Source: Undaria pinnatifida | Lineage: Eukaryota > Sar > Phaeophyceae > Laminariales > Alariaceae | Assembly: GCA_012845835.1 (NCBI GenBank) | Contig: JABAKD010000001.1 | Span: 12,173,501-12,237,500, forward strand | Reading direction: 5' to 3' | DNA: 64,000 bases | Shown: positions 1 through 10,355 of the stretch, piece by piece | Position numbering within the stretch: the stretch's first letter is position 1 | Layout: each line of letters starts with the position of its first letter | Program-made: the position numbers and the translations under genes | Notes under the pieces: model-generated | The model's input: only the letters and a program-made list of their open reading frames with translations | Database searches by the model: none | Told to the model about the DNA's origin: nothing

Positions 1-1540
1 CGAACTTTACATTGGCGAGATATTAACAGGGACGACGAACAGAAGACAGCAAAGGGGCGACGCAAGGAACAGGAACAGGAGAGGAAAAAGGGATGGAAGA
101 CAAGACAGGAGAGCTTCGTAAGGATAAACAAGGCAAGGAAGGTACTAACAAGCGGCAAATGGACGAGGGAAGGAGGCCGGACAAGCAAGGGGTGACGAAA
201 GCAAGACGATGACGAACTCGACAGGAACACTAGGTTGAGAGCTACCGCAGGTATGGGGGAATGGTTAACATGTGGGGGATGCCCCCTTGTTGCGTACTCT
301 CAAGTGCGTGATTGGTTCTACTCGCAAATGCGACTCCTCAATATGGAATACCACGCATGCTTATGTTGATCGACTGGAAGTATTTAGAAAAGCAAAACGT
401 CAACACGTACCAGGTAGTCAGCAAAACCACTACCACCAGACCCGCACACCCCACGTTCCCGAAGCTCCACAAACCGTCAGCGCTAGCGTCTTGCGACGAG
501 TACAAGCAATAGCCGCCCTGCTTGTGAGTCTACCTGACTCGACTCAAAACCTCTGCGAATTCAAAACAAGCCAACCAGCATACTGTAAACGACGGCATGG
601 ACCGGTGGGTACAAGGGACTGGGGGGTACAAGGGAAGACACCTGCGCACACGGCTTTTGTCCGATACGCCGGGTAATGTATTTCGAAATCCGAAAACGAA
701 CGTTGTCGGATCGCAAACGCGGGCAGAAACACCAACCTTTGCAGACCTAAAACTGGTCATTTTTCCATTTTGAAGGCCGCGTTTTGGGGTATCGTTTTGG
801 GGACGGCATCCACCTGGAAACGGGGGTCCATCTTGGGATGAATCGGTGCCCGGAAATGACAATGACCCACGCTAATAGTAATAATAACAAAACAACTTGA
901 ATGTTTTCCAAGTACCGCTGACACCTATGTGGCTCTGTGATGGACCGTCGCCTAGGCGTAAAACATGTTTTTTAGAATGGAAAGGTGTGGCTGACGTGTG
1001 TGTTTTGGGGACAAAAACTGGAATTAAAATAGAAAGGCGTTTTGGGGCTCTAAATGACGGGGAGAAAAAAAAAATGACGGAAAAAAGAAAAAATTGTCGA
1101 TTACAGCATACGACCACATGAAGCAATCCGAGCTGCTGGTGTAGGAGATGTGTTCGAACTGCAGCGCAGGAAGCCGTGAGGCAAGCGCGAGGCATTGCCA
1201 TGCTCGGGTTGCCTCAAGTTTTTCCTACGTAGACGCTCGAGACAGCGCTCGTCGTTTTCTTTTCTTTGGACGGATCCCAAACGGGTTGAAGCAAGCTACC
1301 AGGCGCATACGGTACTGGGTATACTCATGCACACGGCGTTCAGGCCGTTTTCCTGGGACGGCTGCGGGACTCGTGGCATTGTCAAATGCGCCAGTTTGCC
1401 TGCCATCAATCGTAAACCTCTGTCCGCTTAACATACCAGGGTATGTGTTGTATTTTTCATTCTTGGGCAAGCGTAGCGGGCGGCGAATGCCGCCCGCGAA
1501 GCGAAGCGCGCAGGTTAGTACTGCTGTGGTATACACTCGT
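1..1540. other. No gene recognised; purine-rich start
   Basis: I see no supportable gene here. The first 240 bases are purine-rich on the plus strand and translate into charged, low-complexity peptides. Several short open frames (for example 272-676 +) have no family motif and no convincing splice context. Around 970-1060 there is a weak match to the roughly 90-bp TTAACCC...GGGTTAA palindromic repeat described below. Confidence 0.4.
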
Positions 1541-1542
1541 CG

Positions 1543-2650
1543 GTCGGGCTTACGGTCTCCGAGACGAAAACAGAGATTATGTGCCTGCAAACCAAAGGCG
1601 GGGGGAAGGTGTCGTTCACAACCAATGCAGCCGGCCAGGTATACAAACAAACAATCGAGTTTGTGTACTTGGGCGGGGCTATCACCGCAGACAGAGACCT
1701 CAGCATAGAGATAACGCGGCGTCTTCAGAGGGCCTGGGCGTGCTTCCAGCGGTACAATATGGAAATCTATGATCGCCCGGGTGTGCGCTTACGGTTGAAG
1801 GTGCGGTTGCTGAAAGCTGAGGTGGTCGAGACATGCTTGCATGACGTGGAGCCCGAACAAGCCTGACTATGACAGGCTACGACGGGTTCACCACTCCATG
1901 CTCCTCCGATGCCTCAGATGGCGGAAACGGAAGCGCGACGACCACACCCTATCGTACGCCGACGCGCTTGCCAAGACAGCTTCCGCGAGCATAGAGGCGA
2001 CAGTGCGCGAACGGAGGATATTGTTTACCGGGTTCGTAGCACGTATGGGGGAGCGTCTGCCACAGAGGGTGATGTTTGGGGAGCTTGTTGGGGGTAAGGG
2101 CTACTCAGGGGGGCAAGAGAAGGACTGGATGGCTCATCTGAAGGAGGATATGTCCGTATTTGGAATGAAATTCGAAGGGTGGCGAAAGGCTGCTCAGAAG
2201 GCCGGTAGATGGTTTCGACGAGTAGAGAAGGGAGTTGAGTTGTTCATGCGGAATTGGCATGAAACGGAGAGACGCAAAGCTGCAGAGCGACGCGCAAAGG
2301 CTGCGGCAGCGCCATCCACCGTCGACATCTCTAAACGGCCGGGGGGAGGGGGAGGAGGGGAGGGGGAGAGGGGGGGAGGGGGGAGGGGGGGAGGGGGGAA
2401 GGGGGGAGGGGGGAGGGGGGGAGGCGGGGAGGGGGGGGGGGGGAGGGGGGCAGGGGGGAGGGGGGGAGGGGGGGAGGGGGAAGGGGGAAGGGGGGGAGGT
2501 GGGAGGGGGGGAGGTGGGAGGGTGGGAGGGGAGGAGGGAGGGGGGGGAGAGGGGGGAAGGGGGGAATGGGGGGCGTCATGCCCAAGAGACTGAAGTCTGG
2601 GTCTGGCCATCATCGTCTTGAAATTTGTGGGCCTTCCAATGGCCGTGACA
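1543..2650 (+). pseudogene. LINE (non-LTR retrotransposon) 3' fragment, frameshifted
   Basis: This is the 3' part of a reverse-transcriptase reading frame of a non-LTR retrotransposon. The first frame (about 1543-1866) carries GLTVSETKTEIMCLQTK, then YLGGAITADRDLSIEI and LKVRLLKAEVVET. These are the RT thumb motifs of LINE ORF2 proteins, in which GL.VS..KTE.M and F.YLG..I are conserved. Near 1835-1865 the frame breaks with a stop. The protein resumes in another frame (about 1841-2330) with MTWSPNKPDYDRLRRVHHS and LRWRKRKRDDHTLSYAD, the usual post-RT region. It then runs into a G-rich simple repeat. The 5' half of the element (endonuclease, palm) is missing, so it is a dead 5'-truncated copy. 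Its 3' boundary was not determined. Confidence 0.8.
2337..2572. repeat. G-rich simple repeat (GGGAGGGGG)n
   Basis: About 235 bases consist almost only of G with spaced single A residues. The tract directly follows the LINE coding remnant and may be an amplified tail. It produces artificial poly-Gly/Arg frames on one strand and poly-Pro frames on the other. Confidence 0.9.
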
Positions 2651-4195
2651 AGATAACGTAAGACCGCCCTGACTTCGTCGCCATGTTGCGTTCTCTCCCC
2701 AGTGCCATTGATGATGCACTTAATACCCTTTATGAGCGCAATGCCGTCTTTAGTCAGCTAGGGGTTGCTAGTATAACATTCTTTTCTCTTTTCCTTTCCT
2801 TGCTTCCTATTCTTGTCTTGTCTTTTCTTGCTTTCCATGTTTTTTCTTTCCTTTCCATTCTTTTTTAGTACTTTCGCTTTCTTGTCTTTTCTTTCCTTTC
2901 CTTCATCTTATCTTTTCTTTGCGTCTTTTTCCCAATTGACTTGCGTCTGCCGTGCGTATGCATAGTGATAGGTACAACGTGTAATATATACGTGGTAGTC
3001 TTTCTTGGGTGGCAAGCGGTATAGTCGGTTTTTCCAGGCGCGAGTAGTGAGACGTATGCACCAGCATAGACCTGGCACATCGTAGGCTGACTCCCGATTT
3101 CACTTTTATATGTTTCTGGTGGAGGCATGAATTGCGTCTGCTGTGATATATGCGTGTACCACCTTTGGTTTGTGTTATTCCCTGGGGTATTCCTCAGCTC
3201 CAGAGTGACTGGAGCCTGTCCTGTGACCACGGGCTTGGTTATGGGAGTTAATGAGAGAACAACAACAACAACAACAGCAACAACAACAAACACTCATACT
3301 CATGCTCATTGGAAGCTGCTGCTCCAAAAGGCAGAATCAGACCTTTGCTGTTGCAGCAATGACTCTGGCAGCATCAGGCTTGTTGTGTGGTTGTTGGTGT
3401 TGGCGGTTGGAGGGTCGCTCGGCATGTTTACACACACGATTGAGTAATTGATTGTTGATTTCCATCATGATGTATCATACCGAGTACTACTACTGCTGTT
3501 CACACCCGGTATAGCAGTACCAAGGAGTACTGGTGCGGCCAGTAAGCATGAGTGCAGAAAACCTAATAAGAATCAGAGGAGTAAGAAAGGCATGCTGATA
3601 ATCACAGAGTAGTATAAGAAAAGAGCTGTCAAACTCAAGCTACAGCAGTAGTGTCGAACGTACCCGCCCACGACCTGCACCGTCTCCCAATTAAGAAACC
3701 CAGCCTGGGTCCGAAATTCTGCGTATTGCGCCGAAGTGTTGACTTCGGGCGAAATACATGCAGCATATCATATGTATAACATACTTCGTATCAAACATCA
3801 CACAAATGGCAGGTCGGCCAGCAACATCAAGCAGCCGAACGGGGGCTTCGTATATATCATGAGAGAGCCTAGTCCTTCTATGGACGCTCTGGAGCTGTCG
3901 TTTGGAAACATCGTTACGAGTGCCTGTGCACAGCAGTGCACAGCAGCAGCGCAATCCATGGCGCACCGTTTACGTATTCGAATAGAAGCACCGACCACGA
4001 CGCACAAAGTGTTCCTATTCTATGTTCCAAACATACCATTGATACAGCAGCAGCGCACCAGCAGTAGATAAGAATGTGGCACCTGTGGTCAACTACGGGT
4101 GCCTCTTGTTTTTGTTGGTATTGGCCCAATTAACCAAAGGTATTGCGGCTGCTGCTGGAGGTATGAGGTTGGTACGGGTAGTAATCGCCAGGACC

Positions 4196-4236
<41 letters not shown>

Positions 4237-4414
4237 ACGGGTCACGTACACGATGATGTTTGATGTTGCATCGCATTTCATGCTCTAGCCAACTGGCTTA
4301 TGCAAGAGCAAGCAGAGCTAGTAGAGCATGCCGGGGGGGCTCGACAACAAGGGGTCTCGTGGCCCCATGGCAGAGTCTAATCCTAAGAAGCTACCCACAG
4401 CGAATCTCGCTCAC
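2651..4414. other. No gene recognised; short microsatellites
   Basis: The stretch is T-rich around 2770-2930, with short AAC (about 3258-3290) and CTG (about 4197-4234) microsatellites. Short frames on both strands show no family features. Unrecognised exons of the lectin-type gene at 4415-4643 could lie here, but I cannot place them. Confidence 0.35.
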
Positions 4415-4643
4415 CCAGTTTCAGCAGTGGCCACCTCCCCCGCTGCGGTCATAGGCACCAATGGAGGATCATCAGCATTCTGGTAGATGTCGGAGAGCGT
4501 GACGCAAGAGCCCGCGCCCTCTACGTACAGGTACTCCCCGCCGTTGACCCAGCGGTAGGTAGCCGCCGGGCCGTCGGGGGGGCACTCCGTCAGCCGTACG
4601 CTCGTGCCGTCACCGCTCCTAAACCTGCTCGCCAAGCAGAGGC
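4415..4643 (-). CDS. Isolated exon of a ricin-B-type beta-trefoil (lectin fold) protein
   Basis: The minus-strand frame is open across the interval. It is bounded by a good acceptor (CTGCAG) above and a good donor (GGGTGAGC) below, and has strong G/C third-position bias. The peptide contains LCLASRFRSGDGTSVRLTEC, then YRWVNGGEYLYV and SCVTLSD. This follows the LCL...V.L..C....YRW......G.C pattern of one ricin-B-type beta-trefoil repeat, a carbohydrate-binding fold used by many harmless lectins and glycosidases. No catalytic toxin domain is visible. An ATG lies about 40 bases upstream in frame, so it could be a first exon, but the acceptor suggests an internal one. No partner exon was found. 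It may be part of an unresolved gene, or a relic. Confidence 0.42.
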
Positions 4644-6397
4644 CTGCAGCAAACAGAACCCCCTTCCTGCTGGGCATTTTGATGCCTGTCCCTCTAAAAA
4701 ATACAGAAAAAAAAAACGGCGAGATGGCCCAATGTCCCAACGAGTAGCGAGAGGGGCGACGCACGCTGAGCAGAAAGGAGGGACCTGACCCTCAAGACAC
4801 CCCTACCACCCGATATTTATTATGTGGTCCTCCCTAGTGTGTGGAATGGGGCTGGTGGTCTTTCAAGTGTAGTCTTCTGCTGTGCAAGTGTGTCGATTTT
4901 GACAGTCCGGCCTCCGAGAGGCTTGGGTAGCTTATCTCGTGTTTTTAGTAAAATAGGTACTACTCCCTGTATGGCGCAAGTAATCCAGGGAAATAATCAA
5001 AGAATACAAATTTGTTGGGAAAAGTTTCGCCGTTATTTATGGAGTCTTTCATTGGAACTACACCCCGTCGCATTCCCGTTAACGTTTTTTTCGAAATTTA
5101 AAAATTGTGTTTCGTCCAAAATATGATGCCATGGCTTTGATTTTGCAATTTTGCGTTGCAATTTGAATTCGCGCACTATGTGCTCCAGGCGTTGTTGAAT
5201 TGATAGGTCCTCTGCCCTTTGCCGTTATCTGGCGAAAGAAGCTCGGGGAAGTTGGAAGAAATAACGGGGAGAGAGAGAGAGAGGGGGGGTGGGAGAGCCA
5301 GAGAGGTATATAGAGCGCGGAGAAACGGCGGAGGCTGGACTATATATTTTGGCCACAGCAAAGTGCTAAAACGACGAATTTGTTTTGGAGCAGCAGCGGA
5401 GATAGGAAGCCACAGAACGCTGAAGGCTGAAGAGCTGAAGAACCCAGGAGGATGGCCGTCACTGCAGCTCCTGCCGGGTGAGGATACCGATAGCATCAGC
5501 AAAGACTGACAGGAGTTCATTGCGATACTCTCCACTGTTCGCTGGCGAAAGTTCCGTACCGTAGAAAGTGTCTCAGGCTTTGCCTTGTTTTCTTTGCTCT
5601 CTGCCATCCTCGAGGGACCTCGCAGATCGGACATGCGCTTACTCCCAACCGAGCAGCGAAGCAAAGCCTTCATGTCTCAGGCTCTTGGTCGCGCGATGCG
5701 GACATAGCTTTCAGTTACTCGAGCCTGGTATGTCTGCATAGGGGGCGGGTTAGTCGTAATCGCTAGAGTGTGTCCACGTGTTCCTGTGTGCCCCCTCGTT
5801 CTTGTACTGCTGTGCAACGAATAGGTATGGTTTGCACCAGACTTGTCTCCTCGCTGCTCGTCCCGTCTCTGTGTAGGTAATCATACCTAGATTGAGCAGA
5901 AATTTGAACATTCCTGCTGATAAATACGAGGTGCCAGGTACTGCAGCATGCTGTGTAGCCGTGTAGTACGAAGACACCCGGCAGCGCGATGCAATGCAAT
6001 TTGCACACCGGTACGAGTTCACTCTCTCGTACTGCACTGGTATGATGCGTGGCTTGTGGCCACGGGGCTTGCAATAGTGCAAACGAGGTACGTTTCTTGT
6101 CTCTGGGAAGAATATCCGGGGCCCTCGTCCTTGGGAAGGACATCCTGGGTAGACCGTGCTGCGTTGGCTCGTAAACAAGGTAAAGGCACACAGACAACAC
6201 ACTAATTAGAGCATGTTGACCTTTTGCTCACGTTCCCGTCGGCCGCCGACCGTCCTGTCGCCAAGTTGGTGTCAGTCATGGACATGGCTTGCCGCAAGAG
6301 CACCACTGCTGCCAGAGAGGAATGTGATTGATGCTATTGCACTATTGCAATAGCATCGGTAAATATGTTGCATGTGCCTGCCTCTTGCTCTGTTTTC
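4644..6397. other. No gene recognised
   Basis: A 165-codon open frame on the minus strand (5673-5176) starts with a methionine and is not repetitive until a Pro/Leu-rich tail, but matches no family I know. It might be an upstream exon of the lectin-type gene; support is weak. An AG microsatellite lies at about 5267-5290. A TACCAGGTA-like motif (GCCAGGTAC) occurs near 5935. Confidence 0.3.
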
Positions 6398-7240
6398 CAG
6401 GGCTTTTGACGGGTCATGACTAGTCTAATGACCCGACACGCGCGGGTCTGGTGCGCGTTGGGTCATGCGGGTTCCAAAATGTCGCGGGTCGGGTAGAGTG
6501 GGGTCATTCATTTGGTGTAAAATCTGACGGGTCGGGTTGGGTCGGGTCAAGAAATTTTTAAATCACGCGGGTAGGGTCGGGTCGAGTCAAGAGCTTTGAA
6601 AATCTCGCGGGTCGGGTTGGGTCGGGTCAAGAGGCTTGGAATCTCGCGGGTCGGGTCGGGTCGTGTCGGGTCAAGATGTTGGAAAATCTCGCGGGTCGGG
6701 TTGGGTCGGGTCAAGAGGCTTGGAACCTCGCGGGTCGGGTCGGGTCGGGTCAAGATGTTGGAAAATCTCGCGGGTCGGGTCGGTTCATGGCCCGCGAGAT
6801 TCGGGTCATTCACGGGTCAAGCCACCTTGACTCGCGTGTTGGTTTTTTGCTGGCTCGCGGGTCGAATCCGCGGATCTGGCATGCGGATTTGCCTCGTCGA
6901 AACTTGACCGCTGGCTGCTGCTCAAACTTTCAGCTGCCTGGTCGTATGATACTCAAAGCTGACGTTTTTCAATTTTTTTTTCCTGTAAAAACGTAAAAAC
7001 TTACAGCTGCCTGCCGGAGGGCCCTTGTCGTGCCTGCGCCCCGCGGGCCGGACCCGCGAATCCGACCCGCGGGTCCGAAAATGCTTTGAAGCAAAACTTG
7101 CCGCTTCCTGCACGCAATCCTCTCTCGTGCCGATACTCCGATCGTACATACGTTATCATAGCGTCCGAAACAATCACACCAGACAGTAGCTTCTCGTACC
7201 AGGTATAAAGTATTACTTGAATCCCGTGTCGAGTGACGCC
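6398..7240 (+). mobile_element. Truncated copy of the CGGGTC-array hAT-like element
   Basis: The left end CAGGGCTTTTGACGGGTC differs by one base from the end of the complete copy at 7600. It is followed by an array of CGGGTCGGGTYGGGTCAAGA units (about 6470-6790). The following unique part (about 6840-7235, including the paired GACCCGCGG motifs and TTGAATCCCGTG near 7217) parallels 7900-8140 of the complete copy. No right terminal repeat or target duplication was found, so the 3' end looks lost. Confidence 0.7.
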
Positions 7241-7591
7241 CTAAGAGGTATTATTCATATATACCCCGCCACCATCAACACCACCACCACCATGCACCCC
7301 CCCCCCCTCCCCGCCGCCCCACCAACCCCCCCCTCCCCCCCCCCCCCCCCCCCCCCCCCCCCAGTACAGACACACGAGCACACAAAAACAATCCCCCCAC
7401 CCCCCTCCCCCGCCCGCCCCACCTCAAATAAAAAGCCTGCCAAAGTAACACTACCAGACAGATGATATCACCTTACTGCGTTTCCAGCCATCCATGCCGT
7501 GGCTCCAATTCATTTACTATAACTTTCCCCCCCCCGCCCTCCTTCCCCGCGCCCGCACCATCGCCTAAATAGACCTAGCACCACACGCATA
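7241..7591. repeat. Poly-C/CA-rich low-complexity spacer
   Basis: The spacer holds a long C tract (about 7327-7362) and CAC-rich sequence between the two copies of the CGGGTC element. No gene is seen. Confidence 0.7.
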
Positions 7592-9201
7592 GTAAGTTCC
7601 AGGGCTTTTCACGGGTCATGACCACCCGCGGGTCGGGTCAAAGGGGTTTCGAAATCTCGCGGGTCGGGTCGGGTCGGGCAATAATATTTTAAACTCTCTC
7701 GGGTCGGGTCAAGAGGTTTCAAAATCTCGCGGTTCGGGTCGGGTCGGGTCGGGTCAATAGGCTTCAAAATCTCGTGGGTCGGGTCGGGTCGGGTCAAGAG
7801 GTTTCAAAATCTCGCGGGCGGGGTCGGGTCGGGTCAAGAGGTTTTCTAAATCTCGCGGGTCGGGTCGGGTCATGACCCGCGAGTTGTTTTCGGGTGACCC
7901 GCGGGTCAAACCCGCCGATCTGGCCCGCGGATCCGCTTTTTTCAAACTTACAGCTGGGGGCCATTGCCGTGCAGGCGCCCCGCGGGTCGGACCCGCGGAT
8001 CCGTAAAGAAAACGAAACTTACCGCCTCCTGCCTCTCTCGTGCTGATGCTCCGATCATATGTCATCACAGCGTCTAGAACCAGGAAGTACCCCTAGCTAC
8101 TCTTGCCAAGGCATTCAGTGTGACGCGAATCCCGTGCCGGCTGAAGCCGTAACAACAGTAGTGATAATACGATCATACCTGTACGAAATGTGACCAAACG
8201 TAAAAAGACAAGGGCAGTCGTCGTCGAAGCAGCAGCAGCCGCAGCAGCAGCAGCAGCAGCACTGGCAGCAGCAAGCACCAGCAGCAGATCCCGGACTCTC
8301 GCGGATCGCAGCCCCTGCTGACAGATCCACCTCCCCAGTTGTGGGCTTGCTGCCGGAGGCTGCATATATATATATAGAAGATAGATACAGTAGTAGTAGT
8401 AGCTAGCTCGACAATTGTCATACGAGTACGAAATGTGAACAAACGTAAAAACACAATAGCGGTCGTCGTCGAAGCAGCAGCAGCAGCACCAGCAGCAGAC
8501 AACGAATCCTCGCGGATCGCAGCCCCTGCTGACAGATCCACCGCCCCAGTTGTGGACTTGCTGCCGGAGGCGGCTCAGCTAGGCTGCTTGCCGGGGCCGT
8601 AGACTGCACATGTACCTAGCTCGCTCGTCGGGTCGCCCGTCGGGTCGACCCTGTGGTCTAGCGCTACGAGCTTGGCTAATTGCCCATGCTTGTGGGATGC
8701 GGTTTGTTTTTCATTTTTCGTGCGCACACCACAAAATGCTGCTGCAAACAACGCCGGTAGAAAGCTCCAGAGGACACGACATCCTGGGAAAAGTACGAGG
8801 GACCAAGGGCCAACCAACCGACAGAGGTATACATGCTTTGACCCGTGGCTTTTCGACTTTGACCCGTGAGAAATGTCACGGGTCAAGTCGACCTGACCCG
8901 CATTAAACCCGCATCTCGCGGGTCACCCGAATCGTGGCGGGTCGGGTCGGGTCAGGAGGATTTCATAATCTCGTGGGTCGGGTCGGGTCGGGTCTGGTCA
9001 GGAAGTTTTCAAAATCTCGTGGGTCGGGTCGGGTCGGGTCAAGACGTCTCCAAATTCTCGCGGGTCGGGTCGGGTCGGGTCAAGACGTCTCGAAATTCTC
9101 ACGGGTCGGGTCGGGCCAGCTGACCCGACCCGACCCGACCCGACCCGACCCAACCCGGCCTTCGAGATTTGACCCGACCCGTGAAAAGCCCTGGTAAGTT
9201 C
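7592..9201 (+). mobile_element. Complete non-autonomous hAT-like transposon with 8-bp target duplication
   Basis: The element spans 7600-9193. Its ends are perfect 18-bp inverted repeats, CAGGGCTTTTCACGGGTC, and it is flanked on both sides by the identical octamer GTAAGTTC (7592-7599 and 9194-9201). An 8-bp duplication and a CAGGG terminus are typical of the hAT superfamily. Inside are arrays of CGGGTC-based units near both ends (about 7620-7870 and 8870-9165), a CAG-rich segment, and a spaced internal duplication (about 8190-8365 against 8440-8580, sharing TCGCGGATCGCAGCCCCTGC). No transposase frame is present, so movement would need an enzyme from elsewhere. Confidence 0.85.
8190..8580. repeat. 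Internal duplication with CAG repeats in the hAT-like element
   Basis: Two segments of about 140-170 bases (8190-8365 and 8440-8580) share a GTCGTCGTCGAAGCAGCAGC start and a common CGGATCGCAGCCCCTGCTGA block. They differ in the length of the CAG tract. This shows growth of the element by internal duplication. Confidence 0.8.
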
Positions 9202-9214
9202 CTACCAGGTATAC

Positions 9215-9600
9215 ATTCGTGCGATCTAAAGCGGTTGGAACCCCTCCCCCCCCCCTTAACTCCGCACAAGGGGAATGATTGCAATGATCGCATCGCGTAG
9301 TGTGAATATGGCAAGGCACCCACGAGGCAGTTACATAGTAATATACCCATTGCTGTCTCCGGAGTGGCCACACCAGAAAACAAAGTATACGGCATTGGCG
9401 CTGTCATCCATAAGCAAGAAAGTAGGCACAAGGTGCCGAAGTCCGTCACCTCACGGCGCTTCACGCTTGGTGCAAGTAAGGTCTGCCTGGTTAGTGAAAA
9501 CCCGACGTGCTCCGTCCCGGCATAGTAGGGATGCGAGGGTCTATGATCATACGACAACGGCCATGCACAAACTGGCTACACCCCCCCCCCCCCTCTTGAA
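9215..9600 (-). repeat. Poly-G-led dispersed repeat, long copy
   Basis: Read on the minus strand this begins with a G tract (C tract at about 9582-9593), then GTGCATGGCCGTTGTCGTAT and a conserved body (CCGGGACGGAGCACGTCGGG ... GAGGTGACGGACTTCGG). It matches the long copies at 43,255-43,840 and 29,030-29,590. No coding frame is shared between copies. The relatives are listed under findings. Confidence 0.8.
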
Positions 9601-9734
9601 CGGCCAACCTCGCCCAGGCGAAAACCAGCTGCTGGGCGCACGTCTGGCGGAAGAAAGGCTACGACGAAGGCTTCTGCAACACACGGGGTAGGTGACTCCG
9701 TGAACCTTTTTTCTCAAGTGAAACCCTTACTTCG

Positions 9735-10130
9735 AGGACAAATTGCTTGGAGATAAAGGAGGGCGTTCCTCAAGGAATGCCATGTTTTGCGACTATATAG
9801 AGCATGGGTGTTCCTGAAAGTTAAGACTTTCCATGTTTTTGGGTATTGTAGGAGGGGTGTCCCGCAAGGGTTTCCTTGCACACTGTATGTGGGAAGTGCA
9901 GGAGGGATGTTCCCGGGATTTCCACGTGCAGGAGGGATGTTCCCCGGGGTTTCCACGTATGTGGGCAATAGAGGAGAGGTACTTCTCATTGGTGTCCATG
10001 TACGTTAGCCATAGAGGTGGGGTGCTCCTCAAGATTTTCCACGGTGTGTGGATGGGGGAAGTATAGGAGGAGTGTTCTCTAAGGGTTTCTGTGTTTCGCA
10101 GGGGAAATGTTATCATATGTGGGTATTGTG
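9735..10130. repeat. Diverged minisatellite
   Basis: At least six imperfect units of about 50-60 bases contain GGAGGGRTGTTCCCCxxGG, TTTCCACGT and TATGTGGG. It ends about 225 bases before the first recognised exon of the MCPH1-like gene, so it probably sits in its 5' region or first intron. Confidence 0.75.
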
Positions 10131-10355
10131 CTTTTGGGGGAAGGCGGTGGGTTGATCATCCAGAAGATGGCGGCGTTTGTGGGTCGCGACTCAGGCGAGC
10201 ACGGCAAAACTCAACAGAACCGAACGCAGCCGAAATTTTTGGAACGAACCAAACCAAACCCACGCCAAGTCAACCAAAAGAAACCGACCATAACACAACA
10301 TGGCACGGCCCAACGATAGCAATCCAACCCAACCCATCACGACCGCCTCCTTCAG

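Noticed and set aside
2194-2613. Proline- and glycine-rich frames on both strands
   Set aside because: They come from the GGGAGG simple repeat and have no family features.
6547-6907. Repeated TRPDPTRE / GRVGSGQ peptides on both strands
   Set aside because: They are translations of the CGGGTC arrays of the hAT-like element; the pattern occurs in all frames.
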